Shown: positions 49,975 to 59,436 of the stretch, piece after piece
How positions within the stretch are numbered: the stretch's first letter is position 1
Layout of the letters: every line of letters begins with the position of its first letter
Assembly (NCBI GenBank): GCA_001414345.1
Contig: LLCB01000005.1
Coordinates: forward strand, 1-64,000
Direction: 5' to 3'
Length of the DNA stretch: 64,000 nt
Source of the DNA: Hymenoscyphus infarciens
Lineage: Eukaryota; Ascomycota; Leotiomycetes; Helotiales; Helotiaceae
Notes under the pieces: model-generated
What the model was told of the DNA's origin: nothing
Databases searched by the model: none
Seen by the model: only the letters and a program-made list of their open reading frames with translations
Translations under genes and position numbers: made by a program

Positions 49975-52563
49975 ATGGCCCCCTCGGCATCGGACCCGAA
50001 AGATCTGAAGCTTGCACTCAACCCCGCCAGACAACGCGCTTTCACACTTCTTATCGGCAGCATCGTCGGACAGATGCGAAAGAATGTAGAATACACCTTT
50101 GATCAATCTTCAGCCGCAAATCCAGATTCTTCACGTGATAATTCATTGTCACCCGGAGCAGATTCCGATCCATCAGAAGAAGTTCGCCAACAGCGTATAG
50201 AAGCAAGACTTGAGCGTTCCCCTTCTACTCCAAAGTTACATGCTTTGGAAAGAGATGCTTTGAGATATTTTGACAAGTGGGCGAATGAAGTCCGAGTTGG
50301 ACTGAGGAAAATCACCGACAGTCCCGAAGACCCACGATCCGAACAACGAAGAAGAGAATGGCTACAGACAAGAAATGTACCACCCCCAGCCTATACACCC
50401 AACGAAACTCTCTTCAAAACGGCCGAGCAAGGATCTGCAGCCCTAGCGGTGGAATCACGAGAAATCGATGAAGCGAAAAGTATTTCCATGTCACAAAGTC
50501 TTTACCCGCCGATTTCCACACGCTTCACAACGATTTCGAAAGATGATAGGGTTTGCGTGATTAGTTGTATGGTGTTACTTTTGTTGAGCTTGGGACATTA
50601 TTCGGCTCATTCGAGGACTTTGCTTTGCTTTCTTACTTCGTCTTTTGCGTTGCCGATGACGGTACTTACGAGTGAGGAAAATGAGATATCGAAGACTCTC
50701 TTGTTGGCATCTAAGACGCTCACTGCGGATGCTGAGACCCAGAAACGACAAGCTGAAAATGCTTCCTCGCGTCGTTGGAAAGTTGGATTAGCTTCCTTGG
50801 GTGGTGCAGCCCTCATCGGAATTACAGGTGGTCTTGCTGCACCAGTCGTAGCGGGTGCTATTGGAGGATTGATGGGAGGAGTGGGTTTAGGAGGTGTAGC
50901 CTCCTTTCTGGGTATTTTCGCCATGAATGGGGCTTTGGTTGGAACTCTTTTCGGGGCATTTGGTGGGAAAATGACGGGTGAGATGGTGGATGCTTACGCA
51001 AAGGAAGTGTCAGATTTCAAATTTATTCCCATCGCCGAAGAATGGGGAGAGCATACAAGTCAACCTTTGCCCGAGGAGGAAACTCGACGACTCCGAGTGA
51101 CGATCGGGATCAATGGCTGGCTCAATACAAAAGAAGATATCGTCAGACCTTGGCGTGTTCTGGGACGAGACAGCGAGACCTTTGCTCTACGCTATGAAAT
51201 CGACGCTCTACTCGAACTCGGGAATTCATTAAAAGACATGGTTTCTTCTTATGCATGGTCATTTGTCAAAGTCGAAATCCTGAAACGAACTGTTCTCGCA
51301 ACCCTCTGGTCTGCCTTATGGCCCGTCTATCTTTTAAAAATGGCAACGAGTCTTGATACCCCCTTTGCAGTAGCCAAACATCGATCCGAGAAAGCTGGAG
51401 AAGTTCTCGCTGATGCTCTGATTAATAAGGCACAAGGCGAGAGACCTGTGACGCTTATCGGATACTCGCTGGGTGCACGGGTAATCTACTCTTGTCTCAA
51501 ATCGCTCGCTCAACGTCGAGCTTTCGGCCTCATCGAAAATGTCATCTTGATCGGCTCACCTATCCCTTCCAACTCCGATAATTGGAGAGAGATGCGAGCG
51601 GTGGTTTCGGGAAAGTTGATTAATGTGTACAGTGAAAATGACTACATTTTGGCATTCCTGTATCGAGCTACTTCTGTTCAATATGGTGTTGCTGGCCTAC
51701 AGAAAATCAAAGGGGTGGAAGGAATTGGAAATGAGGATTTAACTAAGGATGTTAGTGGTCATCTCCGCTATCCCGAGTTAGTGGGTAGGATACTTAAAAG
51801 AGTTGGTGTGGAAAACGTCAACGTGGAAGACGAGACGATTGAAATGGATGCTGAGATCAAAGTTGTGGATAATGAAGATCTGATCGATTTTGGTGATGAT
51901 TCGGGGATGAGTTCGAAACCAAGTAATTCTAGGGGGTTCAGTATGATGGACGATGAACCTGTCTGGCCTGGGAGTTCGACGGAGAAAACGCCTTCGCAGA
52001 CTTTTGGACAGATGGGTTTACAAAGGGGCGCGGAGAGTTCGAGTGTTCTCTTTGAACATCCTGAACATGTTGCTGCCCCTGCTTATTCGTCTTCTCCGAC
52101 GACGAGGAAACCAGTTCCGACATCAACGTCTATCCCAACTCTCACCGCTTCAATGTCAGAAACAACTCTCACCAACACTCCAAACCAAGCAACAAGACCC
52201 CCACCCCAACCATCCACCATATCGGCACCCACCACTATCCCTCTTTTCACGCCTCAACTTTCTCAGCAACACCAACATATCGAAGGAGAAGAAGATAACG
52301 GCTACTCATTCTCCGATTCCGGTGGTATACAACTGGAAGATAACGATGAAGCATTGGATATCCTTGATGCCGAACCTATACCTGATGATGATGAGTTTCA
52401 GGAGCCGAAACAAAGTGGTGCTTCGACGACGAAGGGAAGGAACGATTTATTGGACGGCGATGTTGGTTTTCAAGAGCAGAAAGTGCTCAGAGGTTTTGGG
52501 GATTTGGGGGAGGGGAGTGGGAGTGGGAGTGGGAGTAAATTTAGGGATGGAAAGGGGAGTTAG
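49975..52563 (+). CDS. DUF726 membrane alpha/beta-hydrolase protein (TMCO4/Mil1-like)
   Basis: A single exon of about 862 residues. I chose the first ATG (49975). Order of parts: a mostly helical N-terminal region including a phosphosite-rich linker (about 45-80); a hydrophobic stretch near 185-225 (VLLLLSLGHYSAHSR); a Gly-rich membrane hairpin at about 265-330; then the hydrolase core with the nucleophile elbow GYSLGAR (Ser near 498), an Asp in YSENDYILA (near 556) and a His in SGHLRYPE (near 596), a plausible catalytic triad; then about 240 residues of low-complexity acidic, Ser/Thr/Pro-rich tail ending in Gly-Ser repeats. This matches DUF726 (animal TMCO4). The yeast relative Mil1 is linked to AP-1 clathrin adaptors and endosomal sorting. 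Enzymatic activity is unproven. The disordered tail is an obvious place for adaptor-binding motifs. Confidence 0.9.
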   Translation: MAPSASDPKDLKLALNPARQRAFTLLIGSIVGQMRKNVEYTFDQSSAANPDSSRDNSLSPGADSDPSEEVRQQRIEARLERSPSTPKLHALERDALRYFDKWANEVRVGLRKITDSPEDPRSEQRRREWLQTRNVPPPAYTPNETLFKTAEQGSAALAVESREIDEAKSISMSQSLYPPISTRFTTISKDDRVCVISCMVLLLLSLGHYSAHSRTLLCFLTSSFALPMTVLTSEENEISKTLLLASKTLTADAETQKRQAENASSRRWKVGLASLGGAALIGITGGLAAPVVAGAIGGLMGGVGLGGVASFLGIFAMNGALVGTLFGAFGGKMTGEMVDAYAKEVSDFKFIPIAEEWGEHTSQPLPEEETRRLRVTIGINGWLNTKEDIVRPWRVLGRDSETFALRYEIDALLELGNSLKDMVSSYAWSFVKVEILKRTVLATLWSALWPVYLLKMATSLDTPFAVAKHRSEKAGEVLADALINKAQGERPVTLIGYSLGARVIYSCLKSLAQRRAFGLIENVILIGSPIPSNSDNWREMRAVVSGKLINVYSENDYILAFLYRATSVQYGVAGLQKIKGVEGIGNEDLTKDVSGHLRYPELVGRILKRVGVENVNVEDETIEMDAEIKVVDNEDLIDFGDDSGMSSKPSNSRGFSMMDDEPVWPGSSTEKTPSQTFGQMGLQRGAESSSVLFEHPEHVAAPAYSSSPTTRKPVPTSTSIPTLTASMSETTLTNTPNQATRPPPQPSTISAPTTIPLFTPQLSQQHQHIEGEEDNGYSFSDSGGIQLEDNDEALDILDAEPIPDDDEFQEPKQSGASTTKGRNDLLDGDVGFQEQKVLRGFGDLGEGSGSGSGSKFRDGKGS

Positions 52564-54611
52564 TGGTTATGGGATTTGAGTGTTTGTTTTTGGGAAAGGG
52601 ATGAGAAAGTGGGCGGGGCTGGATATGGTTTGTTTTTGATGGATGGTGAAAGCACGTCGTTCTAACTCTGTGGGATATTTCCTTGATACTACCCAAAATA
52701 GTTGGAACGACTTAGGATATCAAACTAGATCTCTTGGAACAAGTGCTTAGGATTTCTGGAAAGCCGTAATTATTGGTTGGGTTAGAGACTGGATGTTTGC
52801 TGTGATCTTCGTTGCGAATGGTTAGTCATAGATCATTGGGATATATCTATCACTTGAGTCAGATAATAAGTACGAGGAAGAATCGGAATGGAAGTTCTGT
52901 TTGTAGCCCTCCTCTCAGTGTCCACGGGATGTATTTGTATAACGAGGGGGAGATTAGTATACATGCACCTCAGCAAGGGCTATTTCAGTTTTATCTGAAC
53001 TGTTATTCCTTATCAAATTAATTACCGTCGAATGAAAAACTGCCATCGAAATTTTAGCTTTCGTTTCTTCGCAGGCTTAAGCTAACATAAGCTAGCCCGG
53101 GGGTTGGCTTCCAAGAATTAAAAGTTCTCTTGGATGGATGAATGGGTGGCGATGATGTGACCTCGTATGAGAACCTGTGAAGAAATTAGAGCGTAGTCCA
53201 AAAGGTTTCTCACCTGCAGGTTGCCAGAAGACCACCCTGCTGTCTATTAGATCTTTAGCTAGGTAAAGTAGAAGCATATGTGCCGAGGTGAGAGGGTGAG
53301 ATGTGAATAAGATATAGGTTTTCTAAACTGCTTAACGCAGTTGAATACTTGTATTAGGTTTCAACCGATCTTCAAAAGTAGAACTGCGTTCTCTACAAGT
53401 AGTAAGGATAAAGCGCCATCTGCTTTCCTCCTTAGCTGAGAGTGTAAGTGAGACAGTGGTTGCCACTATGATATCTGAAATAGTAAATTGTCGACAAAGC
53501 TTGGGTGTATATCTGCCACCTCTTCTCGATAAATTACTCCCTAGGTAAAACCTATAAGCAAGTTACTACATAGCGAAAATTAATTATAGTTACGATGTTC
53601 GATGCGTTTGCCGGTTCAATTGACAGTCTTTCCTATGCTTCATGAGCTTCCCTTAAGCCAGATGGACTCTCGCGTACTATTTGAATATTCTGCCACGAGT
53701 AGGCTCGGCTTGACCTCACTATGGTTTTCATCGGAATTTTACTTCGTTGTCGTTATACTGTCGACTTCAAATTCTTTGCCAAGACGGGATTTCAATGTTG
53801 TGGGAAGTTGTTTAAGCTCAAGTGAAATATGCAAAAGGCAGTGATTGCCAATACCGAAAGATTAATAATAAACTGAGGGGTCCCGTGGCTGTTTTTAAGA
53901 CACGACAGCTCAACGCACACCATGAAGATGAAACGGTGATCGATAGGAGCATTGGGTATGTTGAGATCAGCTCTTGAGATCAGCTCTTGGCATATATATT
54001 ATTGGGAAACTTTGTCATTTTCAACCATTCAAAGTCCCTGGTCTGCTCAATTGGCCATAGTTCTTATAATATTATCTTCTTATCCGTTGATGTTGGTTCA
54101 TTGAATAGACGAGTAAGCGAGTTCGTTATTATTCTATGTCACCCACCTCTCTCATCACTTGAGCAGGTCTTGACCAGTATTATTTAAATTATTTAGGGGA
54201 AAGGAGAGTGCTAAAACTTCTAAAAATCCTCGTGCAACACTTATTCCGTATGAGTCAGAATAAAATAGTTCACAAAAGAAGGTTGTTGAGGCAATTCTAC
54301 ATACTTTCGTATTAAACTTACATTCTCTTCAAAGGGGGAAGGTTTCAAGTGTCACTGCGGACATAAATCAGACAAATACTTTTCAAAATAAACTTTTATT
54401 AAAACAGCTACATGTGATGCAAGAACATACTTCACAGAAGTGATTCCCAACATCAAGTAACTACAACTTTTCCAACCCATTTAGTGAGATGCCCCCTCCG
54501 AGGGGTTTTCCCTTCGCTCGCTTTTGATGGTTTCCCTCCAAGGCACTGTCGCTTCCCAGAAGTGATCACCATAGCAGAAAATCTTTTTTTGTTGTCGATC
54601 TGATGGTAGAC
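52564..54611. other. 2-kb intergenic region, no gene seen
   Basis: Only short, isolated ORFs occur (for example 53602-53844), without domain or splice support. A GAGATCAGCTCTT repeat stands twice in tandem near 53965-53990. Confidence 0.5.
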
Positions 54612-54621
54612 TTATCCCTCC
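54517..54621. repeat. ~110-bp imperfect direct repeat, unit 1
   Basis: Unit 1 is aligned with 54643-54754. Shared anchors are CTCGC(A/T)TTTGATG, CCTCCAAGGCACTGT, CTTTTTTTGT and TTATCCCTCC. It is a tandem duplication of unknown origin. Confidence 0.65.
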
Positions 54622-54935
54622 AGGGGAAATATTCCATATCCACTCGCATTTGATGAGTTTTCCTCCAAGGCACTGTTAAGTGAACACTTTCGGGAGTGCT
54701 CACCCGGGGTTGAAGTACCTTTTTTTGTCAATGAGATAGTAAAGTTATCCCTCCCGGAGATAACCACATGTTCAGTGGTATTAAATCCCAACCCTTGTAA
54801 GAAACGATCCTTGAGGTAGACCCAAGCACAGGCTACGAGTTTCTTCCTCAATCTTCCCTCCACTTCCACTAGAGTCTTTCTCATTTCTGGATTGCCTAGC
54901 TTGTGTCGTTCTGACATAGATTGAAATCTGCCCAT
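54612..54935 (-). CDS. Uncertain ORF, 107 codons
   Basis: It starts 7 nt after the stop of the upstream Cys-rich gene and is in another frame. The first half (KTLVEVEGRLRKKLVACAWVYLKD) looks coding-like. The second half lies in one unit of the tandem repeat, which argues against a conserved protein. It could be a separate small gene, a 3' exon of the Cys-rich gene, or noise. No domain is recognised. Confidence 0.22.
   Translation of the reverse strand: MGRFQSMSERHKLGNPEMRKTLVEVEGRLRKKLVACAWVYLKDRFLQGLGFNTTEHVVISGRDNFTISLTKKGTSTPGEHSRKCSLNSALEENSSNASGYGIFPLEG
54643..54754. repeat. ~110-bp imperfect direct repeat, unit 2
   Basis: Partner of 54517-54621. It overlaps the 3' half of the uncertain ORF. 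Confidence 0.65.
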
Positions 54936-54941
54936 TATCCT

Positions 54942-55244
54942 TCATCGACCCTCTCGAGGTCTTTGCGTTTGCTGATCGTACAAGAGTTTCGCTTCTGGTG
55001 AAAGAGAATTATAACCCTCGATTCGCCGTTGTTCGGCTTCTTGGCTTCTTCGTTCGTCTTCTTGCGTTGTGATTTGTTGTCGTACGCGTATACATCCAGG
55101 ACAGCTGTCACATCCTTCAACATCTTTGTCTGACCTCACTGAAAGTCCGCAATCGTAATAACTTGAAACGAGGCAGGGTAGGTCTCTCTGGAAGCCATAG
55201 TCATGTTCGCATGCGCCGCATTTTTCATAAAGCCTCCAGCACAT
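54942..55244 (-). CDS. Small Cys-rich, probably metal-binding protein of unknown function
   Basis: 100 residues, single exon, with ATG in AACAAAAATGTG. Cysteines are at 2, 9, 12, 24, 32, 45, 48 and 51. CxxC at 9-12 is followed by HDYG at 14-17, and CxxCxxC at 45-51 closes the Cys-rich half, so one or two zinc sites are plausible. The second half (from about 55) is a charged helix rich in Gln, Glu and Arg, likely a coiled coil. There is no signal peptide, so a secreted effector is unlikely. A decayed paralogue lies 0.7 kb upstream (55916-56346, same strand) and conserves C2, C9, C12, HDYG and C24. This conservation is the best evidence that the frame is real. Function is unknown. Confidence 0.6.
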   Translation of the reverse strand: MCWRLYEKCGACEHDYGFQRDLPCLVSSYYDCGLSVRSDKDVEGCDSCPGCIRVRQQITTQEDERRSQEAEQRRIEGYNSLSPEAKLLYDQQTQRPREGR

Positions 55245-55915
55245 TTTTGTTGTTGACTTGGAGGTCGTTTAATTGAACAGTGTTGTCACGGATTTGGTTT
55301 GTTATGTTGTTTGATGTGGCTTTGTGTGGTATTTTGGTGTGTTGTCGAGGTTGATGTTTCAACGGGCTCGGTGCAAGGAGATTCTTATTTATAGAATTCT
55401 GTCAGAATACTAGGCTATGCTGCTTGAATAATTCTTATAACAGCGGATTGCCTAACTATAACATGATTAACTTCAAATAGAACTGAGTGACGTAGTAACT
55501 AAATTATTCACACGGTTTTGCGTATGCTTTAACTGAATTTTCTAATAACCTTCTACTTCACTTCCCATGAGATACCTGAAAATATAGAATTACGTTCGTG
55601 AATGTACTGTAGTACCTAAATGATTATAATCTCTTTAAAGTACGTGAAGTCCTGAGATTACATTGGATGTGTGTATGACACGAAACATGCCAGTGAACAA
55701 CAAGTGGCCATGAGAGTCTGTTTATCATGTTACATTAATTATAAATTTGGATTCACTGAACTACAGAAACGGCGTATCATCATATGTTCATTCTCATAAG
55801 TTTTCAAAATAATCATTTTTAGGCAATAATCTCGGGTTTACATAAGAAAAAGGTGACAAGGCCAGTTCTCCATCGCTCTTTTTATGAGGATTCTTGAGAC
55901 ACCTTCAACATTAAG
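55245..55915. other. Intergenic region between the two Cys-rich paralogues
   Basis: AT-moderate sequence with no ORF worth reporting. It should contain the promoter of the gene at 55244. Confidence 0.5.
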
Positions 55916-56346
55916 CTATTCGTGTTTTCTTCTTCGGTGAGCACTTTCGTGATCTCTTTGCCGGTTTCGTTGTTCTGTTATTTGTTAATATCATTCATAG
56001 CTAGAGTCATCTTCAAACTTACCTCTAGATCGATATTCTTGATATCTTCCTTCCTTCACTTCCAGCTGCCTCAAGTTTTCCCGTTCTTGTTCCATTGTGA
56101 GCCATTCTTCGTGCTCCCTTCTTTGCTTTTCTTCTTCTTGTTTTCTTAGCATTCCTTCATGTTCTCTCAGTAAGCTCTCGTATTTCTGTCGTTAACATCC
56201 TAGACATCACATCCTTCGATATCTACATCTTAGATCACCGTACCGATTTCGCAAAAGCTAAACCGAGTAGGGCGGCAGTCGACTGTTATCTCCATGCCGT
56301 AGTCATGCTGGCATGCACGGCATATTGTACGAATGCCCTTACACAT
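55916..56346 (-). pseudogene. Decayed paralogue of the Cys-rich gene
   Basis: It starts at the ATG 56346 and matches the 55244 gene in MC, C9, C12, HDYG and C24. A TAA follows after about 40 codons. The homologous GATATCGAAGGATGTGA block (partner of the DVEGCD codons) is then followed by an apparent 2-nt loss and another TAA. After that, a long charged coiled-coil frame is open (about 56190-56023), ending at a perfect donor GTAAGT. A 48-nt intron (55975-56022) leads to a last short exon with a stop at 55916. Alternatively a weak 53-nt intron (GTGATC...GACAG) could remove the stops and give an expressed shorter protein. I think decay is more likely, because the removed part is homologous to coding sequence in the paralogue. 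Confidence 0.55.
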
Positions 56347-58318
56347 ATTTCTAGGTTTTTGAGTTAAGAGTTGTTGAAATAGAGAGTGTTGTGTTGAAGC
56401 GATTGGTTTGTCTGGTGTTTGGTGTTTAGTAGAGTGCGGTATTTTGTTTAGAAGGACTTGTTTCTAAGCTGTAGTCTCGCATCGAGACTTATGTATATAG
56501 ACGCCTGATAGCATTATAGGCTATAATCTTTGAATTAAACGAGCGTATGATTTTCCTATTAATTTGAAACCCACTAAAACTACGCTCTGTTAGGCCCTCG
56601 TTGTTTTACAAATGAATTGAAGATCTAGACGTACGTTAGTTTCCTGTGATGTATGAATAATTGATACTTGGCTGAAGCGCAACTGGCTCATCGTAGCAGC
56701 AACCGTTCTGTGCGTGTACTCACTTGAGATCCCTGTTTTTAGCGACACTCAGCTAAATAGAAGTGTGAAGAATAAGTTGGTGCTATTTTATTCCTTGTAT
56801 TACGCAGAATCAGGACTACTTAAAAGGGTTAAAAGCTTAAAGAAGACTGTTTCGGCCTGCACCTTAGTTGTACATATTGAGCTGAATAGAGGAGCGAGGG
56901 AGAAGCAAGAATAAATGCGAGTTTATTCATTAAATTACGTAAATTAGAACTCAAATTGACAATTAAACTGCCTAAACAGTCCGTTAGTGTACTCTTATTC
57001 CTACAAACTTTTACAAGAGCCAAAGTATTTATCCACAACTTAATATAGTTTATACTAACAAATCACTCTTAACGTCTTAAAGCATGATATAGAATTGTTC
57101 TGTAGCCCCCTGACGTAGTTATCATTCTTTATGAGACTTGTAGCCCTTGACCTGAGTTATACCTTCCGTGAGTTACTCGTGAGTAAGCTGTCGGCCTTCA
57201 GTAACCCACCAACCTCCAGATTATTCATAAGGACAAAGAAATACTTTGTAAAAAGACTAGCTATTCGGAAGTCACCTACGAATAGTCATGAAAATATCAT
57301 ATAAAAGGGGGTGACTGTTTTTAGGTGACCTCCGAATAGCCCAGAAAACACCTTGTAGAAAAGGCCGGCTATTGATAGGTCACCTACGAACAGCAACAAC
57401 AAATTTCTTGTAAAGAAAACTAGCAATATTTTTGGTTCCCAGCTCGTTACCTGATTTTTATTCCAGGGTACATATCGCAAGACCTAGCCAACGTGACACT
57501 TACATCAACATCGACGAGCTAAACGCAACCCTGACATTAGTGATGATTGCTGGAGGTCTAGATATAGCTTTCCTCCCCGCATTTGCACGCGCTTGACAGA
57601 GTTTGACTTTAGAATCATTTTTGCTTTTGTAAAAATTATACTGAAATAAGAAAAGGGCCTAGATTCACAAAAAAACAGAAGAACTACACCTTCTTCCTCT
57701 CTTTTAATATGGTGGGTTTGGTTTAAAATTGAGCACACGTAGTGAAAAGACCGGTTTTCTTCTCGATTGGGGAGTTGAGGTTGGGATAGTTGGTGTTAAA
57801 TGTTGTATGTACGATAGTTTTTCAGTCCTTTGAAGGCAAGATGGCCTCATATGAGTCCTGGTACCTTTGACTCGGTAGTAATTCTTGGTTCTCATAAGTT
57901 CTTCTTGAAACTGATTCATTATTCTAGGTTTATACTTTGAATCGAAAAAAGGAAGGAACTTGTATATAGCGATTCTTTAGAGAGCAATATCGCCTACTTA
58001 ATATATTTATTGCCTAGAAAATTTGCTTAAAGGTTACTTCTTATTTGAGCTAGATATTATATATTTTTATGAAGGAAAAACACCAAGTTGGTTAAATTTT
58101 CGGGTTTTTTCCCCATTCAATTGTATTCTATTTAGGCATGATTCCCCGATCATATGATGTCATAAGACATCAGACTGCAACCGCAGTATTACAAAACGCC
58201 TTCCCATCCTTGGGAGATATAGTAAGTTTCCTAACCTGGAAACGCCAAAAACCAAAACAGAAAGACCCCCCAATTGCTAATAATAACCAACTCGCCCCTT
58301 TACTCCTGCCATATCCAA
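56347..58318. other. 2-kb intergenic region with hairpin-forming repeats
   Basis: No supported gene. Short ORFs at 56714-56914, 57286-57480 and 57704-57919 show no domain. The region near 57241-57430 has direct and inverted copies of a CTATTCGGAAGTCACCTA-type unit, listed separately. Confidence 0.5.
57241..57430. repeat. Cluster of short direct and inverted repeats forming hairpins
   Basis: CTATTCG (57261-57267) pairs with CGAATAG (57279-57285). GCTATTCGGAAGTCACCTA recurs inverted at about 57321-57341 with one mismatch, and in direct orientation as GGCTATTGATAGGTCACCTA at about 57366-57385. Each direct unit is preceded by CTTGTA(A/G)AAA. It may be a decayed MITE-like element. Confidence 0.6.
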
Positions 58319-59436
58319 TCAACCCCTCTTTCTCAACACTCTTGTTCCTGCTGCCGCCTTTGGTGCAGGTGCAGCCTTTTTGGCTGCTGTTCCTCCTATT
58401 CCCCGAAGTGTGCCCATAACTGTCCTTTTCGCTGGTTCCTTCTTTGCAATGGGCTTTCGTACGACAGTTCCATTGCTGGTATCGCTCGAATCACTGATAG
58501 TGCGAGCTCTGCCCCTTGTAGCCCGGGTAGTTGGTGCTACAGGTGCTGGTGTTGGAGCGGCGGCTCTTCTTCCTCTGCTAGTGGCTGGCTTTGCTTCAAC
58601 TACTTTTTTATTTTCGACCTTCTTGGTCTCCGTATTCTTTACTGCAGTCACATTGCGAGCTGATGCTCCTCGAGTAGCCTTTGCTTTCTCAACCATGTTT
58701 GTGAGAATTGATGCTGCGCCGCTAGATGGTGCTGGTGTCATTGGCTTGAGTGGTGAGACTGGTCGGGTAAGAACTGGCTTGCTTTGAAGAGCAGTGCGAG
58801 CTTGTGGGCGTTGATATGATCGCGAATTTGCTGATCTTGGAGAGAGGACTTGGGAGGGTTGAATTTTCTCTCGAGAGGTAGTTCGAACGGATGGAGCAGG
58901 TCCACGAGCACGCTTCTTTGGATACTCGAGATCCTGATTCTGATTCTCCTTGTCGACTGATATTTTATCACTGGAGAGGTTAGCATTGATTGCGCATTGC
59001 TGAGTATGCATCCTACCTTGTGCGCTTCTTTGGGCGGGGTGATGGGCTGGCTCGTGCCTCTCGAATGTCCTCAACTCGATTCTTTGCTGGTGATGCGGCA
59101 GCGACGTTTTTGGCCAAGTGTTGTGCGGCGAGTTCTCCTATGGTGAGCTTTCTCAATGCGACTGGAATTCGGTTGATTCGTATTTCGAGGCGCGATCGCA
59201 TGGTTTGGGATTGCAAGGAATATTGTGCTCGAAGCTTCCTGGCACGTTCGGTGACTGTTGAACTGTCAGTAAAAAGACAATCCAAGAGATGGATGGAGGC
59301 GCTCACCCTCCAATTGAAGATTCTCGATGATTGCTTGCTTTTGAAGTTCGGTGAGGCCCTTTGCAACGCGCTGTGTTTTGATCGGACTTCGCGTGGGAGT
59401 TCGCGCGTCCTTGAATTGGACGGTGGTTGGTGCCAT
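58319..59436 (-). CDS. nbl1: Borealin/Nbl1-type chromosomal passenger complex subunit
   Basis: Three exons are inferred: 59436-59307, 59254-59017 and 58970-58319, about 339 residues. The introns are 52 and 46 nt; the second has a GCTAAC branch site and CAG. Joining exons 1 and 2 restores an uninterrupted helix: QAIIENLQLE, then VTERARKLRAQYSLQ, then MRSRLEIRINRIPVALRK (about residues 30-80). This is the Nbl1/Borealin N-terminal domain, which forms the three-helix bundle with Survivin (Bir1) and INCENP (Sli15) and places Aurora B kinase at centromeres and the spindle midzone. The remaining ~250 residues are basic, Lys/Arg/Ala/Pro-rich and disordered, with TPAPSS and SPR(S/P) sites fit for CDK or Aurora phosphorylation. 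Budding- and fission-yeast Nbl1 are much shorter and lack this tail. The exon structure is by eye. Confidence 0.88.
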
